DNA of 54,096 nt from Phocaeicola oris (GCF_021295095.1 NZ_JAJLQX010000021.1:1-54096); one strand, 5' to 3'; shown: positions 36,477-45,879, counted from the stretch's first letter. Notes: a model not told the origin generated them from the sequence alone. Program-made: numbers and translations.

Positions 36477-39338
36477 TTAAACTTTCCGACGGAATTGGGT
36501 AGGTGTAACTTGGCATATCTGTTTGAATATTCGTGAGAAATAAGATACGTCTTCAAATCCGCACCGTGATGCTATTTCGTTTATTGGCAAGTTTGGATTG
36601 GAAAGAAGCAATTGTTTTGCTTTTCCTATTTTAATCTGCAAAATATAGGCCGATGTATTTTGTCCACTGATGGCAAGCAGCTTTCTATTTAGTTGAGAAC
36701 GGCTCATACACAATTTTGAAGCCAAAGTATCGCTACTTGTATCACCCTGTTTTATCTGAGCGTAAACCATGTCAATGAATTTATTTATGAATGCTTTATC
36801 ATATTTTGAAAGTTGGACGGATTTTTCTTCGCCGTTCTGCATTGCTTCTGAATATTTATCACGGAGTATGCTCCTCTGTTCTAATAACTTTGTAATAAGT
36901 GTGGTTAACTCTTCCGGATTAAAAGGTTTATAAAGAAAAGCGTCAGCTCCCGCCTCTATACCTTTTATTCTATCCTTTTCAGTACTTCGTGCAGTTATTA
37001 TTATGATAGGTATATGATTGATTGCTTCATTGGCACGTATTTCACCACAAAGTTGATAACCGTTTTTGACTGGCATCATTAAGTCGGTGATGATTAAGTC
37101 CGGAATCAGTTCGTTTGCTTTTTCGATACCTTCTTCTCCATTGCGTGCATAGCTTATATTGTATTTATCTTTCAGTAACGATCCGATATAATAGGATATG
37201 TCGGCATTATCCTCAATGATAAGTATATATGGGAGGTCAGTGCCCAATTCCGTTTCTTTAGGCATAGTTTGTTCGTCTGATTCTGATAGTGAAGAAAGAG
37301 GAAGTTTGTTTTCATCGTAGCTTTTCCAGTTGCCTTTGCCTTGTTTTATAGGCAAAGTGACAATGAATGTGCTGCCTTTTCCTATCGTACTTTCTACGTT
37401 GATGGTACCATTCATAGCTTTGACAATATGGTCTACCAATGAGAGCCCTATACCTGTACCAATATGGGAGCTATTATATTCTTTCGATTGATAAAATATC
37501 TCAAAAATATGAGGAATATCTTCTTTAGTAATACCTTTCCCTGTATCTGTTACTTTTAGAATAAAGTTTTTGTGTTGTTCCTCTAAAGAGATTATTATTT
37601 TTCCATATTCCGGAGTGAACTTGATAGCATTCGATAATAAATTCCTTAAAATCGTATGAGTATAGTCAGGAACGAAATCTATTTTAATATCTGTTTTTTG
37701 CGGTATGAAAATTAAATCGATATGTTTCTCTCTGGCAAGTTCATAATAACTTTCGATTATCATTTGCGTATAGGCCACAATATTGTCGGTTCGCCAATCA
37801 GGATTACTGATGGCCGACTTCACTTTCGAAATATTGAGTAGTTGATTAATAAGTTGAAGCAAGTTGTTCCCTTGCCGTACAATCATTTTTCCAGTATGTT
37901 TCAGTGTCTCTTCATCTTTTATCGACGAATTTTCTATTTGCTTGCCTAATCCTAAAATAACAGTGAGTGGAGTTCGGAATTCATGAGTCACGTTTGTATA
38001 GAAATCTTGTCGGGAGTGTTCCATCTGCCGCATTAGTTTTTGTGATCGTGATTTCATTTTTAGTGTATGGTATAACATACTTATGGTAAGTATGGCAGCC
38101 ATGATGATAAATATTCCGGCATATAAAAATACTTTTCTCAGACGTTGTTCATTTTCGTAAGCTTGCTGTATATGACTTACCTCCATCAGTCTAAGCTGTT
38201 TCTCATAATTCACACGCATGTTGGCTATACTGCTTTGGTTTTTATTATTTATTTCGTTATTTTCATAAGCCATACTTTGTTGAAAGTCAGCTAAAGCAGC
38301 CTGTATGTTTCCATTTTTCTCTTCATATTTGGATTTGATCCTATATAATGAAGCCAGATGCCCGTATGAATTTATTTTCTTCGCGGTTTCTAATCCGTCG
38401 TTCAGATACTGTTTCCCTTCAATCAGATTGTTTCGTGTCAGATTCACCCTGGCAAGAGCGCAACATGCTTCGAGCCAATGCCATCGATCTGAACTGTTTT
38501 CCATGATCTTATAACTTATCTTGTAGTTTTCTACAGCTTTATCCCAGTTACCTTTTTTCTCTTCTAATTCTCCAAAATGACAAAAACAGATTGCGATACC
38601 CAGATCTGATTTGGCTTTTTTGTTATAGTCCAACGAGTGCTGATAGTAGATATAAGCAGAGTCAAGATCTCCACGAGCTTCCAGAATAGATCCGATATTT
38701 GCATAGTTGATGGCTTGTCCCAAGTTACTATCTAATTTCTTTTCCCCAGAGAGTGCTTGTCTAAAGGCTTTTTCTGCGGCATCGGCATTTTTGAGTGTTA
38801 AATTGGCATTACCGATTCCGTTGAATGATACAACTCGGTTCTTTTCCGCAGCCTTGGAAGTTTTATCACTATATTTTTCACAATATTCTAATGCTTGGTA
38901 ATGATATTTAGCACCTCTATCGATGGCTCCTATACGTCGGAAATTTGTTCCTAATTGATTTAGTATTTGAATAATTTCAAGTGTGTCTTTTTGTATTAAA
39001 GCTAATTCAAGTGCTTTATCATGCTGGTTGATAGCTTCTTCAAATTGCGCGGATTCACGATATTGTTTTCCTAATTCTTTGCGTGCGAGCATTTCACCGA
39101 TATTGCTCTTTTCTTTAATATAGTCATTTAAAAGACAAGTTAAAGAGTCTATTCCTTTCCGATTCTTGATGGATTCTAAAATTTCTGATTTATAGGAGGA
39201 TATATCTTTTTGAAGTACTTTTTTCTTGCTGCAAAAGGAAGTACAAATGCATATTAAAATCAGAAGGATAAAGGCAAATGTTTTTCTTCTTCGGAAACAG
39301 TTTCCTTTTATTTGTCGGGCAGGAGGACTTATGAACAT
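36477..39338 (-). CDS. Hybrid two-component regulator: TPR sensor, histidine kinase, receiver, AraC output
   Basis: A single-protein two-component system of 953 residues from the chosen start. After a membrane or lipoprotein-like segment (FAFILLILICICTSFC) comes a periplasmic region of about seven TPR repeats (AIKQHDKALELALIQKD-type units). The membrane span is about 403-426 (VFLYAGIFIIMAAILTISMLYHTL). The kinase has phospho-acceptor His452 in NVTHEFRTPL, the N-box NAIKFTPEYG and GTGIGLSLVDHIV. The receiver has Asp752 in LIITDLMMPVKNG, and a C-terminal AraC helix-turn-helix ends ISRIFKQICQVTPTQFRRK. Most Bacteroides glycan regulators sense with beta-propellers; this one uses TPRs, so its signal is unclear. 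The frame opens at 39368, but a promoter candidate overlaps that start. Confidence 0.9.
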   Translation of the reverse strand: MFISPPARQIKGNCFRRRKTFAFILLILICICTSFCSKKKVLQKDISSYKSEILESIKNRKGIDSLTCLLNDYIKEKSNIGEMLARKELGKQYRESAQFEEAINQHDKALELALIQKDTLEIIQILNQLGTNFRRIGAIDRGAKYHYQALEYCEKYSDKTSKAAEKNRVVSFNGIGNANLTLKNADAAEKAFRQALSGEKKLDSNLGQAINYANIGSILEARGDLDSAYIYYQHSLDYNKKAKSDLGIAICFCHFGELEEKKGNWDKAVENYKISYKIMENSSDRWHWLEACCALARVNLTRNNLIEGKQYLNDGLETAKKINSYGHLASLYRIKSKYEEKNGNIQAALADFQQSMAYENNEINNKNQSSIANMRVNYEKQLRLMEVSHIQQAYENEQRLRKVFLYAGIFIIMAAILTISMLYHTLKMKSRSQKLMRQMEHSRQDFYTNVTHEFRTPLTVILGLGKQIENSSIKDEETLKHTGKMIVRQGNNLLQLINQLLNISKVKSAISNPDWRTDNIVAYTQMIIESYYELAREKHIDLIFIPQKTDIKIDFVPDYTHTILRNLLSNAIKFTPEYGKIIISLEEQHKNFILKVTDTGKGITKEDIPHIFEIFYQSKEYNSSHIGTGIGLSLVDHIVKAMNGTINVESTIGKGSTFIVTLPIKQGKGNWKSYDENKLPLSSLSESDEQTMPKETELGTDLPYILIIEDNADISYYIGSLLKDKYNISYARNGEEGIEKANELIPDLIITDLMMPVKNGYQLCGEIRANEAINHIPIIIITARSTEKDRIKGIEAGADAFLYKPFNPEELTTLITKLLEQRSILRDKYSEAMQNGEEKSVQLSKYDKAFINKFIDMVYAQIKQGDTSSDTLASKLCMSRSQLNRKLLAISGQNTSAYILQIKIGKAKQLLLSNPNLPINEIASRCGFEDVSYFSRIFKQICQVTPTQFRRKV

Positions 39339-39365
39339 GGAACTTTTTATTATTAATCTTTCCAA

Positions 39366-39396
39366 CAAAGATGACTTCTTTCACTTAAATTTCAAA
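39366..39396 (-). promoter_or_regulatory. Promoter candidate of the hybrid regulator
   Basis: On the minus strand TTTG (39393-39396) is followed after 19 bases by CATCTTTG (39366-39373), 7 of 8 to TAnnTTTG as a pattern. A start near 39359 lies downstream of the ATG at 39368, which favours the ATG at 39338. Confidence 0.5.
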
Positions 39397-39465
39397 GTCT
39401 TTTAGAGTATTTCTATTTTTTTAGTGTCAAAAACTGCTTCTTTTCAATGTTTTTTGAAGATTATG

Positions 39466-39494
39466 CAAAAAGGGATGGAGTTTCCTCCATCCCC
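39466..39494 (-). terminator. Rho-independent terminator of the dGTPase gene
   Basis: GGGATGGAG (39472-39480) pairs with CTCCATCCC (39485-39493). On the minus strand the stem is followed by TTTTTGCAT. It lies about 150 bases after the dgt stop. Confidence 0.8.
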
Positions 39495-39645
39495 GATAAC
39501 ACAATCGCAAACATAAATGTATAAATAAAGCAATACATTATGGAAAGAGTACAAGTTTCACAACTCCCTACTTCCGATTACAAATATAATTGATCTCTTT
39601 TTAATTGACAAACATCTTATCATTTATTGGCAAATTATTGGCAAA

Positions 39646-40977
39646 TTAAACTGCAGGTAAACTATTTCCATTTATTTTTCTATAAAGGTCTAATGCGTAT
39701 ATATCGGTCATTCCTGAAATGTAATCCAATACGGCTTGTATCTTTCCATATAAAGTAGGCGCATTGACATCATACTGACTGGATGCTCTTTTTATTAGTA
39801 AGGATGAATAAGCTTTATCAGGAGAAAGAACTGCTTCAATCATTAATTCTATTAAAGTATAAATAACCTTATAGCCGGCCAGTTCCACATCAACAACAAA
39901 ACTTGAACGATAAATCTTAGCATATGCAGTATTAGAGCATTTTTGATACGCTTCTTTTAATGGTTCGCGCATGTGTTCAATCAATGTGCCATGGAAAGTC
40001 CCATTTAGAATATCTTCTTCGTGTTCTACGAAGACACGAACACATTCTTCTGTTAGTATCCCGATAGCTTTCGATCGAAGGTATGCAATTCGTTCGTTTT
40101 CGTCAGTAACAATCTTATAAGTTTCTTTGATACGTTTTTTCCCTTTTTCATCAAAGAAATTGCTGAACAGTTCCATTGTTTCATCGTGAGTAAGCAACTT
40201 CAGTTTATGTGCGTCTTCTATATCCATTATTTCATAGCAGATGTCATCTGCCGCTTCGACAAGATAAACCAATGGATGTCTTGCATATTGAAGAGGTTCC
40301 CCTTCTTTACTGATATGGATGATACCCAATGTTTCAGCTATCTTCTTATAATATGCTTCTTCAGAGATGAAGAATCCAAATTTCTGTTTATTCCCGGCCG
40401 AGTTGGACGCGAAGGGATATTTTACAATAGAAGCCAAGGTGGAATATGTCATAACAAATCCGCCAGGTCGTCTCCCAATGAATTGATGGGTTAAAAGTCG
40501 GAAAGCATTCGCATTACCATCGAAATGTATAAAGTCATCCCATTCTTTCTCGGATAGCTTTTTCTTAAGTGCCAAACCTTTGCCTTCGGAGAAAAACGTT
40601 GATATAGCTTTTTCTCCGGAATGGCCGTATGGCGGATTGCCTAAATCGTGTGCTAAGCAAGCTGCCGAAACGATAGACCCAATTTCTGTAAAGAGAGTAT
40701 TGTCTAATTCCGGACGTTTTTTAAGGATGGCAAGCGCAACTTCATTTCCTAATGAGCGACCTACACATGATACCTCCAGACTGTGAGTCAGCCTGTTGTG
40801 CACAAAGATGCTGCCCGGTAGCGGGAATACCTGAGTTTTATTTTGCAGTCTGCGGAACGGAGCAGAGAAGATCAGCCTATCATAGTCTCTTTGAAATTCA
40901 GAACGGTCGTCTTTTCTAATTTCATGCAAGGCTTCCATTCCAAGCCTTTTGTTTGAGATTAATTGTTTCCAATTCAT
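39646..40977 (-). CDS. dgt: Deoxyguanosinetriphosphate triphosphohydrolase (dGTPase)
   Basis: HD-domain hydrolase (443 residues) that converts dGTP to deoxyguanosine and triphosphate, limiting the dNTP pool. The N-terminus RSEFQRDYDRLIFSAPFRRLQNKTQVFPL and VHNRLTHSLEVSCVGRSLG give the first metal His. AACLAHDLGNPPYGHSGEKAIS holds the HD pair. YLVEAADDICYEIMDIEDAHKL gives the last Asp. It is normal length. It is divergent from dut, another dNTP-pool enzyme, with only about 120 bases between them and facing -7 boxes; the shared spacer suggests possible co-regulation. Confidence 0.93.
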   Translation of the reverse strand: MNWKQLISNKRLGMEALHEIRKDDRSEFQRDYDRLIFSAPFRRLQNKTQVFPLPGSIFVHNRLTHSLEVSCVGRSLGNEVALAILKKRPELDNTLFTEIGSIVSAACLAHDLGNPPYGHSGEKAISTFFSEGKGLALKKKLSEKEWDDFIHFDGNANAFRLLTHQFIGRRPGGFVMTYSTLASIVKYPFASNSAGNKQKFGFFISEEAYYKKIAETLGIIHISKEGEPLQYARHPLVYLVEAADDICYEIMDIEDAHKLKLLTHDETMELFSNFFDEKGKKRIKETYKIVTDENERIAYLRSKAIGILTEECVRVFVEHEEDILNGTFHGTLIEHMREPLKEAYQKCSNTAYAKIYRSSFVVDVELAGYKVIYTLIELMIEAVLSPDKAYSSLLIKRASSQYDVNAPTLYGKIQAVLDYISGMTDIYALDLYRKINGNSLPAV

Positions 40978-41001
40978 ATTATTAAATTCTCTTTTCTAAT
41001 A

Positions 41002-41009
41002 CAAAAGTA
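41002..41009 (-). promoter_or_regulatory. Predicted -7 box of dgt
   Basis: TACTTTTG on the minus strand fits TAnnTTTG and would start transcription about 20 bases before the dgt ATG. The -33 element is weak. Confidence 0.45.
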
Positions 41010-41063
41010 TAAAAACTTCTGCTTAAAAAAATGTAAACTCTTAGATAAATCCTTTGAAATGTG

Positions 41064-41071
41064 TAGTTTTG
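41064..41071 (+). promoter_or_regulatory. Predicted -7 box of dut
   Basis: TAGTTTTG fits TAnnTTTG. A start near 41078 lies downstream of the first in-frame ATG (41054) and supports the ATG at 41099 as the dut start. No -33 element was recognised. Confidence 0.45.
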
Positions 41072-41098
41072 CATTTGAATATCGTTATATTGATAAAA

Positions 41099-41533
41099 AT
41101 GAAAGTTCGAGTTATAAATAAATCAAAGCATTCATTGCCGCAATATGCTACAGAGCAGTCAGCCGGTATGGATTTGCGAGCTAATCTTGATGAGCCAATA
41201 GTATTAAAACCTTTAGAACGGATATTGATTCCGACGGGATTGTATATTGCGCTTCCAAAAGGGTATGAGGCTCAGGTTCGCCCTCGTAGTGGATTGGCTA
41301 TTAAGCATGGCATCGGAGTGCTGAATGCTCCGGGGACAATTGATGCCGATTATCGTGGTGAAATATGTGTTATCTTGGTTAATCTTTCTGGAGAATCGTT
41401 TACCATTAATGATGGTGAGCGTATAGCACAGATGATAATTGCCCGTCATGAACAAGCAGAATGGGAGGAAGTAAAGGTATTAGATGAAACTGAGCGTGGT
41501 GCCGGTGGCTTTGGGCATACGGGTAAAGATTGA
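41099..41533 (+). CDS. dut: Deoxyuridine 5'-triphosphate nucleotidohydrolase (dUTPase)
   Basis: Trimeric dUTPase (144 residues) that hydrolyses dUTP to dUMP, keeping uracil out of DNA and feeding dTMP synthesis. All five motifs are present: [10 protein letters not shown] (1), [13 protein letters not shown] (2), [15 protein letters not shown] (3), GERIAQMII (4) and [10 protein letters not shown] (5). The frame opens at 41054, but [23 protein letters not shown] at 41099 matches the family start and fits the predicted promoter. It heads an operon with three envelope genes, with 4 bases to the next start. Confidence 0.96.
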   Translation: MKVRVINKSKHSLPQYATEQSAGMDLRANLDEPIVLKPLERILIPTGLYIALPKGYEAQVRPRSGLAIKHGIGVLNAPGTIDADYRGEICVILVNLSGESFTINDGERIAQMIIARHEQAEWEEVKVLDETERGAGGFGHTGKD

Positions 41534-41537
41534 GATA

Positions 41538-43352
41538 ATGATATTAAAACAAATTTTATATAAAATTTCGCTTCTATTGTTCTTTGTGCTGTCTTTTGTT
41601 TCCTGTGGAACAGGTAATCAGAAACTAATAGGGAAGAACGATTCTATTTCTACGGATATAGAGCAAGACACCTTACCTGCGGAGTTACGACGTAAGTATG
41701 ACTATTTCTTTATGGAGGCTGTTAGATTGAAAGAAAAAGGAGATTACGCGAGCGCATACGATCTTTATCAACATTGTCTTTCTATTAATCCTAAAGTAGG
41801 TGCCGTATTGTACGAGCTATCTAAATTTTATATGTACACGGCACAAGAGTCGAAAGGAGAGGATGCATTAAAGCAAGCCGTAAAACTAAATCCTAAGAAC
41901 TTTTGGTATAATCAGACATTAGCCGGATATTATCAGACCAAGCGTAATTATCCAAAAGCGATTTATGTTTACGAGAATATGTCACAGCAATTTCCTACAC
42001 GTCTTGAACCTCTCATGGCGCTTACTCAACTGTATACCCAAACAAAGCAATATCAAGAAGTCATTAATGTATTGGATAAACTGGAGAACTTAGATGGAAA
42101 ATCGGAAGCTATCAGTATGGAGAAATTCCGGATGTATGTGGCTATGGGTAATATGGATAAGGCTTTCAGTGAGATGAAATCATTGGCTGATGAATATCCT
42201 TATGATATGCGTTATCTGACGATGCTTGGGGATGTTTATGTAGAGAATGGCAAGCCGGAAGAGGCTTTGAAAACTTATCAAGAAGTTTTAGAGAAAGAAC
42301 CCGGTTATGGTCCGGTACAGCTTTCTTTAGCTAATTTCTACCAGCATCAGGGACAGGACAGTTTATACAATAAACAGATCAATAAAGTGTTGTTGAATGA
42401 TAATGTGGGCAGTGATACCAAACTGAATATGATGCGTCAGTTGATTATTCGTTCGGAGCAGACGGATCGGGATAGCATTAAGATAGCTTCGCTTTTTAAA
42501 CGCGTTTTGAAAGAAAAACAAGAGAACGCGGACTTGGCAATGCTGGCTGCTCAGTATCTCGTTACAAAGAAGATGGATAGTGATGCAAAGCCGGTTCTAC
42601 ATCAGGTTCTTGATATTGATCCGGAGAATACTCCTGCTCGTTTGCAATTATTACAATATGCAGTTTCTAAACAGAATATGGATTCTATCATCGCAATCTG
42701 TACTTCGGCGTTGGAATATACTCCTAAATCGTTGGAATTCTATTACTATCTTGGAATGGCGTATCATGAGAAGAAGAATATAGATAAGGCCGTTGATGTG
42801 TTCCAAAAGGGAGTAGCTCAGGTAGACAGTACAACGGATAAAAGGTTGGCGTCGGATTTGTATGCTATATTGGGCGATATGTATCATGAAAAAAAAGATA
42901 ATGAGTTAGCGTATGCTGCTTACGATTCTTCATTAGTATATAAATCGGATAATATTGGCGCTCTGAACAATTATGCTTATTATCTTTCTCTTGAACATAA
43001 AAATCTGGATAAAGCGGAAGAGATGAGCTATAAAACAGTTCAGGCTGAACCACAGAACGAAACGTATTTGGATACCTACGCATGGATTCTTTTTGAGAAG
43101 GGAAAATATGTGGAGGCAAAGATTTATATTGATCAGGCAATGCAGAACGGGGGGGATAAAAGTTCAGTTGAGACAGAACATTGTGGTGATATATATTGGA
43201 TGAACGGAGAGAAGGAGAAGGCTGTGGAATATTGGAAGAAAGCAGAAGAACTCTCAAAGGAAAAGACTCAAAACAGTGAAAGTTCACGAGATAAAGATGA
43301 ATTGCGTGTATTGAAAAAGAAGATAACATATAAGAAATATTTTGCTAAATGA
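41538..43352 (+). CDS. TPR-repeat lipoprotein
   Basis: Exported protein of 604 residues from the ATG at 41538. The frame opens at 41484 inside dut, but only the later start gives a proper lipoprotein signal (MILKQILYKISLLLFFVLSFVSC, lipidated Cys at about residue 23). The rest is a chain of tetratricopeptide repeats, for example YASAYDLYQHCLSINPKVGAVLYELSKFYM and PEEALKTYQEVLEKEPGYGPVQLSLANFY, which form a protein-binding solenoid. It is followed by the DUF4292-type gene with a 4-base ATGA overlap. The partner is unknown; the neighbours suggest an envelope assembly role. No enzymatic motif is seen. Confidence 0.87.
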   Translation: MILKQILYKISLLLFFVLSFVSCGTGNQKLIGKNDSISTDIEQDTLPAELRRKYDYFFMEAVRLKEKGDYASAYDLYQHCLSINPKVGAVLYELSKFYMYTAQESKGEDALKQAVKLNPKNFWYNQTLAGYYQTKRNYPKAIYVYENMSQQFPTRLEPLMALTQLYTQTKQYQEVINVLDKLENLDGKSEAISMEKFRMYVAMGNMDKAFSEMKSLADEYPYDMRYLTMLGDVYVENGKPEEALKTYQEVLEKEPGYGPVQLSLANFYQHQGQDSLYNKQINKVLLNDNVGSDTKLNMMRQLIIRSEQTDRDSIKIASLFKRVLKEKQENADLAMLAAQYLVTKKMDSDAKPVLHQVLDIDPENTPARLQLLQYAVSKQNMDSIIAICTSALEYTPKSLEFYYYLGMAYHEKKNIDKAVDVFQKGVAQVDSTTDKRLASDLYAILGDMYHEKKDNELAYAAYDSSLVYKSDNIGALNNYAYYLSLEHKNLDKAEEMSYKTVQAEPQNETYLDTYAWILFEKGKYVEAKIYIDQAMQNGGDKSSVETEHCGDIYWMNGEKEKAVEYWKKAEELSKEKTQNSESSRDKDELRVLKKKITYKKYFAK

Positions 43353-44173
43353 AGAAGTATACCTATTATATATTGGTAGCCGTGGTAGGACTGTTTATGG
43401 CTGCATGTTCTTCAACTAAGAAGTTGACAAAAACTACTATCGGAAATCTGACAGAAGAACAATATTTCTCTGAAGTAATTGGTCGTGCGCCTGATTGGAA
43501 AGCCATAACAGCTAAAATGAATCTGACTCTTACGCAGAGTGTGAAGGAAATAAATGTTAGCGGTTCGCTAAAGATGAAGCGTGATGAAGTAATTCTGATT
43601 TCTATTGCTCCGGTTCTGGGTATCGAAGTTGCCCGGGCTGAGATTACTCCGGCGGGTATTTTAGTTGTAGATAGGATTCATAAGCGTTACGTTAAGGTGC
43701 CATTTGAAGAGCTGACAAGACGGACAAATGCAGATTTAGATTTTCATGCGTTTCAATCGTTATTCATGAATGAAATATTTTTGCCCGGAAAGAATAGTGT
43801 GTCTGTCAAAGATGTGAACGCTTTTACTATTCGTCAGGATACGGCAGCGGCAACATTGGCAGTGAAAAATGCAAAACGCTTTATTTATCAGTTTACTACA
43901 ACCATTGCCCAAGGCTTATTGAAACAAACTTATATTGGAATGACCGGAACGGAATACGGCATTAAATGGCAATATGGCAACTTCAAGGATTTAGAGAATA
44001 AGCAGTTCCCGACAAAGATGTTTGTTGCTGTGGAAGGTTCAAAGAAGTCTTTGACCGCCATGTTCGATTTTTCAAGACTATCAACTGATGCTGACTGGGA
44101 TTCTAATACGCAATTGTCCGATAAGTATGAAGAAGTAGAATTGGACGATATCCTTAAAATACTTCTGAAATAA
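43349..44173 (+). CDS. DUF4292-family lipoprotein
   Basis: A 274-residue lipoprotein (YYILVAVVGLFMAACSS, lipidated Cys near residue 20) of the DUF4292 group common in Bacteroidota. The sequence MNLTLTQSVKEINVSGSLKMKRDEVILISIAPVLGIEVARAEITPAGILVVDRIHKRYVKVPFEEL resembles the open beta-fold of LolA/LolB-like proteins, so lipoprotein handling is a possible but unproven role. It overlaps the TPR gene by 4 bases, and its TAA shares one base with the ATG of the EnvC-like gene, so the three are translated together. Confidence 0.82.
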   Translation: MKKYTYYILVAVVGLFMAACSSTKKLTKTTIGNLTEEQYFSEVIGRAPDWKAITAKMNLTLTQSVKEINVSGSLKMKRDEVILISIAPVLGIEVARAEITPAGILVVDRIHKRYVKVPFEELTRRTNADLDFHAFQSLFMNEIFLPGKNSVSVKDVNAFTIRQDTAAATLAVKNAKRFIYQFTTTIAQGLLKQTYIGMTGTEYGIKWQYGNFKDLENKQFPTKMFVAVEGSKKSLTAMFDFSRLSTDADWDSNTQLSDKYEEVELDDILKILLK

Positions 44174-45513
44174 TGAAACAAATTCTTTTACTCCTTTTAA
44201 TTTGTTTTCCTTTTACTTTGTGGGCTCAAACTACGCCAAAGATAAAAGAACTGGAGAATCGTAGGAAAGAACTCAGCCAGCAGATTGCGGAATCGGAAAC
44301 GCTGCTGAAGTCAACAAAGAAGGATGTGAAGAGTCAATTGGATAATTTAGCACTCATTACTGGACAGATTGATGAGCGTAAAAGATATGTGGATGCTATT
44401 CAGAATGATGTGAATTCCCTTAATTCTGAGATTACGCAACTTGAATTGGAACTTGCAGACCTTCAAAAAGAGCTGGATGATAAAAAAGAGAAATACGCAG
44501 CTTCTGTGCAATATATGTATAAGAACCGTTCGGTTCAAGAAAAGTTGATGTTTATTTTGTCGGCCAAGAACTTTAATCAGATGTATAGAAGAATGCGTTA
44601 TGTTCGCGAATATGCTGACTTTCAACGTGTTCAAGGTAAAGAAATAGAAGGGAAACAATTGCAGGTGGCTCAGAAAAAAGAAGAGTTGGAAGCAACGCGA
44701 GGAGCTAAAGAAGCTTTGTTAAAACAAGGTCAAACCGAACGAATAAAACTGGAGATTCAGGAGCGTGATCGTCAGACATTGATTGCCAATTTGAAAAAGA
44801 AGCAGAAAGGTATTCAACAGGAGTTGACTAAAAAACGACGAACAGCTTCTCAATTGAATAAAGAAATTGATCGCTTGATAGCCATTGAAGTTGAAAAAGC
44901 CCGTAAGCGTGCAGAAGAGGAAGCTCGTCGGTTGGCTGAGGCAAAGAAGAAAGCCGCGGAAGAGGCTGCGGCAGCAAAATCAAAAGAGGATCCCGCTGCT
45001 ATAAAATCATCGGAAAATGCGGCACGAAAAGCATCACCTCGTGCGACAATTAAATCTGCTCCAATCGAGAAATATAATCTGAATACGGAGGATCGCCGTC
45101 TATCGGGAAACTTTGAACGTAATAAGGGAATTCTTCCTGTGCCTATTACCGGTCCGTATCTTATCATCAGCCATTTTGGAACCTATAGTGTGGATGGGCT
45201 GAAGTATGTTAAACTTGATAATAAAGGTATTGATATAAAAGGTAAGCAGGGCGCTCAGGCTCGTGCTATTTTTGATGGTGAGGTATCTTATGTCTTTAAA
45301 TTGAACGGCCTCAATAATGTGTTGGTTCGTCATGGGGCATACATTTCGGTATATTGCAATTTGAAGAATGTAATGGTTTCGAAAGGGCAACATGTAAATA
45401 CGCGAGGTCTACTTGGTACGGTTGCTACTGATTCAAATGGCAATACGGTTTTACATTTTCAATTAAGAAAAGAAACGAGTAAACTTAATCCGGAAGCATG
45501 GATTGGAAGGTGA
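44173..45513 (+). CDS. EnvC-like murein hydrolase activator with degenerate LytM (M23) domain
   Basis: Exported 446-residue protein: signal peptide (MKQILLLLLICFPFTLWA), long coiled coil (about 20-265, including KELENRRKELSQQIAESETLLKSTKKDVKSQLD), an Ala/Lys-rich linker and a C-terminal LytM/M23 domain (about 325-446). The layout matches EnvC/NlpD-type amidase activators. The catalytic metal ligands look lost: the usual HxGxD motif reads NKGIDI, and the final HxH reads VLHFQL. It should therefore bind and activate an amidase rather than cut peptidoglycan itself. It ends the dut operon; array C follows. Confidence 0.87.
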   Translation: MKQILLLLLICFPFTLWAQTTPKIKELENRRKELSQQIAESETLLKSTKKDVKSQLDNLALITGQIDERKRYVDAIQNDVNSLNSEITQLELELADLQKELDDKKEKYAASVQYMYKNRSVQEKLMFILSAKNFNQMYRRMRYVREYADFQRVQGKEIEGKQLQVAQKKEELEATRGAKEALLKQGQTERIKLEIQERDRQTLIANLKKKQKGIQQELTKKRRTASQLNKEIDRLIAIEVEKARKRAEEEARRLAEAKKKAAEEAAAAKSKEDPAAIKSSENAARKASPRATIKSAPIEKYNLNTEDRRLSGNFERNKGILPVPITGPYLIISHFGTYSVDGLKYVKLDNKGIDIKGKQGAQARAIFDGEVSYVFKLNGLNNVLVRHGAYISVYCNLKNVMVSKGQHVNTRGLLGTVATDSNGNTVLHFQLRKETSKLNPEAWIGR

Positions 45514-45584
45514 GTTCAACGATCTATAAGTATTTGTTGATTTAACGATTAGATCAAATTCTTTTTTCATAAGGAGATTAAGGA

Positions 45585-45716
45585 AAGTGATCCGTATGAA
45601 TAGCTCAACTCATACGGAAGAATCTTTCGTTTCACATAGGTGAAACAAGAGTTTCACTTCTGTGAAACAAGTGTCTCACAATAGTGAAACAAGTGACTCA
45701 CCTATGTGAAACGAAA
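45585..45716. repeat. 22-bp array C, six units (plus degenerate copies to 45782)
   Basis: Units start at 45585, 45607, 45629, 45651, 45673 and 45695. The first two carry the CCGTATGA/TCATACGG core, and TCCGTATGA with TCATACGGA makes a 9-bp stem with a 10-nt loop. The next four switch to a palindromic core such as GTTTCACTTCTGTGAAAC. Units 3 and 6 are inverted copies of each other (CATAGGTGAAAC and CTCACCTATG). Degenerate 22-bp continuations run to 45782. The array lies between the convergent envC-like gene and the M20 gene. Confidence 0.88.
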
Positions 45717-45807
45717 AAATCTTCTGGTGAATATGGTAACTTATGTAGTTCACTTTTCACGTTCATACGCATCAGGATAATAGTTGTTATGGCTGATTGC
45801 CAAAAGA

Positions 45808-45840
45808 GCCGTGTATCACTTTAAAAAAAGTAGTGATAAA
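45808..45840. terminator. Possible bidirectional terminator in the convergent spacer
   Basis: TATCACTTT and AGTAGTGATA flank a short A-rich loop between the EnvC-like gene and the M20 gene. The stem is imperfect and the tract lies inside the loop, so the call is weak. Confidence 0.3.
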
Positions 45841-45879
45841 TGGTTTGTATTATCTTAAATTCGTCGAACTCACGTTAAT

